Positions 59,733-64,000 of a stretch of DNA of 64,000 nt are shown one piece after another. A model generated the notes under the pieces. It made no database searches. It saw only the letters and a list, made by a program, of their open reading frames with translations, and was not told the origin of the DNA. This DNA is from Streptomyces sp. SAI-135. GTDB lineage: Bacteria > Actinomycetota > Actinomycetes > Streptomycetales > Streptomycetaceae. The DNA lies in assembly GCF_029893805.1 (NCBI RefSeq), contig NZ_JARXYP010000002.1, positions 62,001-126,000 of the forward strand, written 5' to 3'. The position numbers were made by a program, and so were the translations under genes. Position 1 is the stretch's first letter; each line of letters starts with the position of its first letter.

Positions 59733-61879
59733 CTGTCGTCGCCGGTGGTGGCGAAGACCCGGACGTCCCAGGCACCGAGGTCAACCGCCGTGCCGACGGA
59801 GACAAGTGCGTCGTCGAGGACGTCTGTCAACTCCTGGGGAGCGGTGACCCGTGCGGGCTCCCAGCTCCAGTTGTGGATCACATGGACACGGCGGCCGTCC
59901 GTCGCCGTCCCGGTGGTGGCGGTGACGGAGACCGGGAGGTCCTGCCATCCGCTGCGTGGGGCGGGCACCAGCCAGCCGGCCAGAGCCCGGGCGAGGCTCC
60001 GTCCGGGGACCGTGCCGACGCAGGTGACCCGGCCCGCGCCATGGCGGCGGCTGGTGACGGCCGGCCAGCGGCCGAAATGCCGGTCATCGTATGCGGCAAG
60101 CACCTCGGCGTCGTCGACGGTGAGCGCCTCGAGCCAACGGGTTGCCGTCGCGTCCTCGCCCAGTGGCAGCGGGCTGCCCGCTACTGCCTGCACCGGCACC
60201 TCGCGCAGCAGGTTGCTGAACTCCTCGTACGCCACTCCCGCCGCCTCCGACAGACGGCCGGGAGCAGGCTCGTGCCGCGCCCTGGCCTCGTGGTCGGCGT
60301 AGGCGGTTCGGGGGCCGAGTACGAGGTGGCCGCCCGCGCGGGCGTAGGCCTCGAACCAGTCGAGGGTGGCGTCGTGGGCGAGGTACAGGGCGGGGACGAC
60401 CAGCACCGGATGGCGGCGCGCGGCGTCTTCCGGCGCCATGCCGTCCTGTTCGCCGCTCGGGTCGTGCAACTGCCGGGAGTGGACGATGCGCACCTGGCGG
60501 CCGGCGTCGAAGGCACCGCGGTAGAAGGGGTCGAAGATGCGGTGGTAGGCGGCCGGGTCAGGGCTGCCGTCCGGCTTGGACAGGGGCGGGTACTTCTGCA
60601 TCAGCCACTTGCTGGGCGTCGAGTACACCATGGTGATGTCGGCGTCCGGTTCGAGCCCCGCGACGAGCGGGCCGGCCTTGTCGAACTCCGCGCCGAGACG
60701 GGCAATCTCGGCGTAGGCGCGGCCCGGCCGGCCGGAGTGCGGAAGGACGCCGCCCCAGTAGGTCTCGGCGCCGAAACGCAAGGTCTGCCACTGCCAGTAC
60801 TCGATCATGCGGGCGCCGCGTGCCACGTGCGCCCAGGCGGCCTGGCGCCACTGGCCGTCGTAGCCGGGCTGGTTGTCCCATGCGAAACCGATGCTCTGGG
60901 CGTTTGTCTCGGTGACCAGGAACGGCTTCTGGCCCGAGGAGAACATCCAGTCCGCGGTCTGGTACATCGACCACACGCCGGTGGTTTTCCAGATCTGCTC
61001 GTGGTCGTCCGGCGTGGGGTCGGGCAGGAGCAGGCCGTCCTGCATGTCGTAGTACGGGTTGCCCGAGGCGATGTCGAGTCGGGCCGCCAGCTCGTCGTCC
61101 TCCACCCCGCTTCGGGTGTACGAGATGCAGGTGGTCACGAACTGCTCGGGGTGGGCGTACTCGCGGACGATGTCGGCCTGCCAGCCGATGAACTCGGTGA
61201 CCTGGTCGGCCTGGAACTGCCGCCAGGCGACGTCGTACTGGGGCTGCTCGTTGCCGTCCGGGGTCCACAGGTCGGCCCACGTTGACAGGCGGTGCGACCA
61301 GTAGACCAGGCCCCATTCACGGTTGAGGGTCTCGACGTCCCCGTACTTCTCACGCAGGTGGTCGACGAACCGCTGGAAGACACCGTGGTTGTGCAGCAGG
61401 TGCAGGCCCGGTTCGTTGTCCACCTGCCAGCCGATGACCGCCGGGTGGTCGGCGTACCGGCCGGTGATCTTCCGGATCACCCGCTCGGCGTGGAACCGGA
61501 ACGCCGGGTGCGTGATGTCCACCTCCTGACGGGCACCCCAGCCGAGACGCCGTCCGGTGGCGTTCTCGCCGGTGATCTCGGGGTACTGGCGGGACAGCCA
61601 CGGCGGCACGGCGTACGTGGGGGTGCCGAGGATGACGGAGATGCCGCGTTCGTGGGCGCCGTCGAGCACCGGCTGGAGCCAGTCGAGGTCGAACCGTCCG
61701 CTCGTAGGCTCCCAGGTCGACCAGACCGACTCACCGACCCGTATGACGGTGAAGTGCGCGTCGGCCATGAGGTCGAGGTCGGCCTTGAGCTGTTCGTCGG
61801 GCCGTATGCCGCCGTAGGCGGGCGTGTACTCGTGGTAGTAGGCGGCACCGAACAGGACACGGGCGGGCAGGACCGCCAT
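59717..61879 (-). CDS. GH42 beta-galactosidase
   Basis: The protein has about 720 residues. LFGAAYYHEYTP is the TIM-barrel start typical of GH42. The acid/base Glu lies in WQVDNEPGLH (residue 156) and the nucleophile Glu in FLVTETNAQS (residue 324). Trimerisation and C-terminal beta domains follow. It is probably cytoplasmic (no signal peptide) and would split galactosides imported by the ABC transporter whose genes lie upstream. ATG 61879 has GGAGG 6-7 nt upstream. Confidence 0.94.
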   Translation of the reverse strand: MAVLPARVLFGAAYYHEYTPAYGGIRPDEQLKADLDLMADAHFTVIRVGESVWSTWEPTSGRFDLDWLQPVLDGAHERGISVILGTPTYAVPPWLSRQYPEITGENATGRRLGWGARQEVDITHPAFRFHAERVIRKITGRYADHPAVIGWQVDNEPGLHLLHNHGVFQRFVDHLREKYGDVETLNREWGLVYWSHRLSTWADLWTPDGNEQPQYDVAWRQFQADQVTEFIGWQADIVREYAHPEQFVTTCISYTRSGVEDDELAARLDIASGNPYYDMQDGLLLPDPTPDDHEQIWKTTGVWSMYQTADWMFSSGQKPFLVTETNAQSIGFAWDNQPGYDGQWRQAAWAHVARGARMIEYWQWQTLRFGAETYWGGVLPHSGRPGRAYAEIARLGAEFDKAGPLVAGLEPDADITMVYSTPSKWLMQKYPPLSKPDGSPDPAAYHRIFDPFYRGAFDAGRQVRIVHSRQLHDPSGEQDGMAPEDAARRHPVLVVPALYLAHDATLDWFEAYARAGGHLVLGPRTAYADHEARARHEPAPGRLSEAAGVAYEEFSNLLREVPVQAVAGSPLPLGEDATATRWLEALTVDDAEVLAAYDDRHFGRWPAVTSRRHGAGRVTCVGTVPGRSLARALAGWLVPAPRSGWQDLPVSVTATTGTATDGRRVHVIHNWSWEPARVTAPQELTDVLDDALVSVGTAVDLGAWDVRVFATTGDDRPASP

Positions 61880-61925
61880 GGAGGAACCTCCAGTTGAGGG
61901 GGGGACATGAACGCGCATGGGCGCG

Positions 61926-62912
61926 TCACTGCTTGACGGCGCCGGTGGACAGGCCGCTCTGCCAGTACCGCTGGAGCATCAGGAAGGCCACGACGAGGGG
62001 GATGACCGAGATCAGCGAGCCGGTCACCACGAGGGGGAGCATGTCGCTGCTGGCACCCGAGCCGCCGTTCTGGGCCTGGTCGGCCCAGCGGGCGAGGCCG
62101 ACCGTGATCGGGTACAGCTTCGGGTCGTTGAGCATGATCAGCGGCAGGAAGTAGTTGTTCCAGGTCGCGACGAGCGTGAACAGGACGACGGTCACCAGGC
62201 CCGGTGCCAGCATCCGCAGGGCGATGCGGAGGAAGATCCGAAACTCTCCGGCTCCGTCGATCCGGGCGGCCTCCAGGATGCTGTCCGGGACGGCGTCGGC
62301 CGCGTAGATACGCATCAGGTAGAGGCCGAACGGGCTGACGAGGGAGGGCAGGACGATGGCCCAGGGGGTGTTGACGAGCCCTACCTTTGCGAAGAGCAGG
62401 TAGGTCGGGATGGCCAGCGCCGTGGTCGGGATCATGATGGCGCCGAGGACGAGGTTGAAAGCGGCGCCGTTGCCGCGGAAGCGGAACTTGGCGAACCCGT
62501 AGCCGGCGGCGGTGGAGAGGAGCGCCGCGCCCAGGGCGCTTCCCACGGAGTAGAGGACCGTGTTGAGCAGCCAGTGCAGGAAGACCCCATCGTCGTACGT
62601 CAGCGTCTGCCTGATGTTCGCCAGGAGGCGCGGAGCGTGCGAGAACCACAGGCCGAAGCTGTTGAACAGATCCTGGGTGTTCTTGGTCGAGGCGACGAAC
62701 AGCCAGAACAGCGGCAGGAGGAAGTACGCCAGGACGGCCAGCATGACGATCGTCAGCGGGGTGCTGCGGCGTCGAGTCGGGGAACGGCGCCGGCGCAGGC
62801 CCATGGCCGCACCGCTTGTCATGGCGGCGCTCCGGGTGGTCGTGCCCATCGGCGCGGGTGACGACGGTGTTCCCTGTTCAAGCAGCGCCGAGGACTTGGC
62901 GGTGGTCTTCAC
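61926..62912 (-). CDS. Sugar ABC transporter permease (MalG-type)
   Basis: The protein has 328 residues, with a 50-residue basic N-terminal tail and then six membrane helices. The cytoplasmic EAA loop reads EAARIDGAGEFRIFLRIALRMLAPGLV. STAAGYGFAKFRFRG and NNYFLPLIML are typical of CUT1-family MalG-like permeases. GTG 62912 follows AGGAGG and overlaps the stop of the partner permease (GTGA). It is upstream of the GH42 gene by 46 nt. Confidence 0.92.
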   Translation of the reverse strand: MKTTAKSSALLEQGTPSSPAPMGTTTRSAAMTSGAAMGLRRRRSPTRRRSTPLTIVMLAVLAYFLLPLFWLFVASTKNTQDLFNSFGLWFSHAPRLLANIRQTLTYDDGVFLHWLLNTVLYSVGSALGAALLSTAAGYGFAKFRFRGNGAAFNLVLGAIMIPTTALAIPTYLLFAKVGLVNTPWAIVLPSLVSPFGLYLMRIYAADAVPDSILEAARIDGAGEFRIFLRIALRMLAPGLVTVVLFTLVATWNNYFLPLIMLNDPKLYPITVGLARWADQAQNGGSGASSDMLPLVVTGSLISVIPLVVAFLMLQRYWQSGLSTGAVKQ

Positions 62913-63847
62913 GATGTCCTCCTGCGGTTCGTGGTGATCAGCACGGCGTAGGAGAAGAGCACGATGACCAGGCCGAGGAGGAAGGAGACCGCGGCCGCGT
63001 AGTTGACCTGCTGGCCGGTGAACGCGAGGGAGTAGGCGTAGAGGTTGGCGGTGTACGAACTGTCGATGACGTCGGGGGCGATGGTCTGCAGCAGCTTCGG
63101 CTCGTTGAACAGCTGGAAGCTGCCGATCACCGAGAACAGCAGAGTGAGCAGCAGCGCCGGCCGCAGCGCGGGCAGCTTGACGGACCAGGCGATGCGCCAG
63201 GCACCGGCACCGTCCATCGCGGCCGCCTCGTACAGTTCCTGCGGGATCGTGCGCAGCGCGGCATACAGGATGATCATGTTGTAGCCGACGAACTCCCAGG
63301 TCACGACGTTCGCAAGGCTGCCCAGCATCCATCCGCTACTGAGGAAGTGCGGCATCGGCAGGTCGAGCTTCCTGCCCAGCTGCGCGAAGGGGCCGAAGTC
63401 GGGGCCGTAGAGGTAGCCCCACATGAGTGTGGCGACGACGCTCGGGACGGCGTACGGGACGAAGATCCCCAGCCGGATCACCCGAGCGAGCCGCAGCAGG
63501 CCGCTGTCGAGCGCAAGGGCGAAGAGCAGGGCCAGCAGCAGCATCACCGGGACCTGGATCGCGAAGAACGCCGCGACCCGCAGGCCCCCTTCCCTCAGCA
63601 GCGGGTCCTTGAGGGCACTCAGGTAGTTGTCCAGCCCGACGAACGTCGTCCCGCCGATGAGCCTGTTCTGGAACAGGCTGAGATAGGCGGCGTAGCCGAG
63701 CGGGGTCAGGAACAAGAGCAGGAACAGCACCATGAATGGTGCGACGAACAGCGGCCCTGCCGCACCGTGGCGCAGGCCACCGAGCCGGCGGCGCTTGGGC
63801 CCTGCTCGGCGCGCGTCCTCGGCGAAGGCCGCGGGCATGGCAGTCAT
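62909..63847 (-). CDS. Sugar ABC transporter permease (MalF-type)
   Basis: The protein has about 312 residues. Six or so membrane segments are seen, with PLFVAPFMVLFLLLFLTPLG at the first and the EAA loop YEAAAMDGAGAWRIAWSVKLPALRP. SVIGSFQLFNEP is usual in CUT1 MalF-like proteins. It starts at ATG 63847, or 63838. No ATP-binding gene is present; CUT1 systems in Streptomyces commonly share the MsiK ATPase. The binding-protein gene follows on the left-going strand upstream. Confidence 0.92.
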   Translation of the reverse strand: MTAMPAAFAEDARRAGPKRRRLGGLRHGAAGPLFVAPFMVLFLLLFLTPLGYAAYLSLFQNRLIGGTTFVGLDNYLSALKDPLLREGGLRVAAFFAIQVPVMLLLALLFALALDSGLLRLARVIRLGIFVPYAVPSVVATLMWGYLYGPDFGPFAQLGRKLDLPMPHFLSSGWMLGSLANVVTWEFVGYNMIILYAALRTIPQELYEAAAMDGAGAWRIAWSVKLPALRPALLLTLLFSVIGSFQLFNEPKLLQTIAPDVIDSSYTANLYAYSLAFTGQQVNYAAAVSFLLGLVIVLFSYAVLITTNRRRTS

Positions 63848-63932
63848 CAACGGGCCTTTCTTGGGGGGTAGGGGTGTCTTGGTGCGGATCCCAGGCACGG
63901 CGGAGGAGCGCCGTGGCACGGGATCCGTCGGC

Positions 63933-64000
63933 CTATGCCTTGACGGTGAAGCCCTGGTTCTTGGCGTAGGTGGTGAGCCGCTTCTGCCAGGCGTCGAGGG
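63933..64000 (-). CDS. Sugar ABC transporter substrate-binding protein, C-terminal end (runs off right edge)
   Basis: The last 22 codons read LDAWQKRLTTYAKNQGFTVKA and stop (TAG) at 63933-63935. This is the usual amphipathic C-terminal helix of CUT1 solute-binding proteins. Its place upstream of two permease genes agrees with this. Confidence 0.7.
   Translation of the reverse strand, partial: LDAWQKRLTTYAKNQGFTVKA

Overview
The window is chromosomal DNA of a high-GC actinomycete, almost certainly a Streptomyces or close relative. G/C dominates third codon positions, GTG starts are common, many genes overlap by 4 nt (ATGA/GTGA), and the families present (HxlR, DHA2 and Bcr/CflA exporters, SnoaL-like proteins, GH42 with an ABC sugar porter, ricin-lectin secreted proteins, actinomycete-type ATP-dependent DNA ligase) are typical of that genus. 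No rRNA, tRNA or CRISPR array was seen.

Left part (1-28.2 kb): an ATP-dependent DNA ligase gene lies in three collinear pieces (about 831-1088, 21380-21628 and 27800-28180). Each of the two gaps begins at its left edge with a three-gene recombinase operon: a complete tyrosine recombinase, a small Cro/C1-type HTH protein, and a large protein with zinc ribbons followed by a recombinase-like domain that lacks catalytic residues. The first gap (element 1, about 20.3 kb) carries MFS and EamA exporters with HxlR and LysR regulators, a methyltransferase, a ketopantoate-reductase-like enzyme, TetR regulators, short-chain dehydrogenases, a DUF998 membrane protein, a NarL-type two-component pair, a cupin and an aldehyde dehydrogenase. 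The second gap (element 2, about 6.2 kb) carries a SUKH-type protein and a barstar-domain protein, both of immunity type. This looks like two separate insertions, by related trio elements, into the same gene, and is the most unusual system in the window.

28.2-32.3 kb is a scrap zone: two tiny membrane proteins, a 5'-truncated integrase, and the C-terminal end of an Rhs/YD-repeat polymorphic toxin (Hint plus toxin domain) with a possible immunity gene, fused to a 3' remnant of a GH2 beta-galactosidase.

32.3-46 kb: an MFS transporter faces a ten-gene, mostly overlapping operon (43817 down to 34155) encoding E1alpha/E1beta/E2 of a 2-oxoacid dehydrogenase, an SDR, a thiolase, two hotdog-type dehydratases, a phosphotransferase, an acyl-CoA dehydrogenase and an enoyl-CoA hydratase. 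It is divergent from a TetR gene. The promoter regions of the MFS gene and of the operon share a near-identical 18-bp site, suggesting one regulon for uptake or export plus catabolism of an organic acid. A zinc-type alcohol dehydrogenase follows the TetR gene.

46-56.6 kb holds repeated modules: two tandem AraC-type regulators, two metallo-beta-lactamase-fold hydrolases, two near-identical SnoaL-like proteins (one next to a broken MarR gene and a relic of the MBL gene tail), two secreted beta-propeller proteins, an F420/NADP-type reductase and a Bcr/CflA exporter.

57-64 kb is a carbohydrate locus: a secreted BNR-type protein with C-terminal ricin-type lectin repeats, a GH42 beta-galactosidase, two sugar ABC permeases and the 3' end of a substrate-binding protein running off the right edge.
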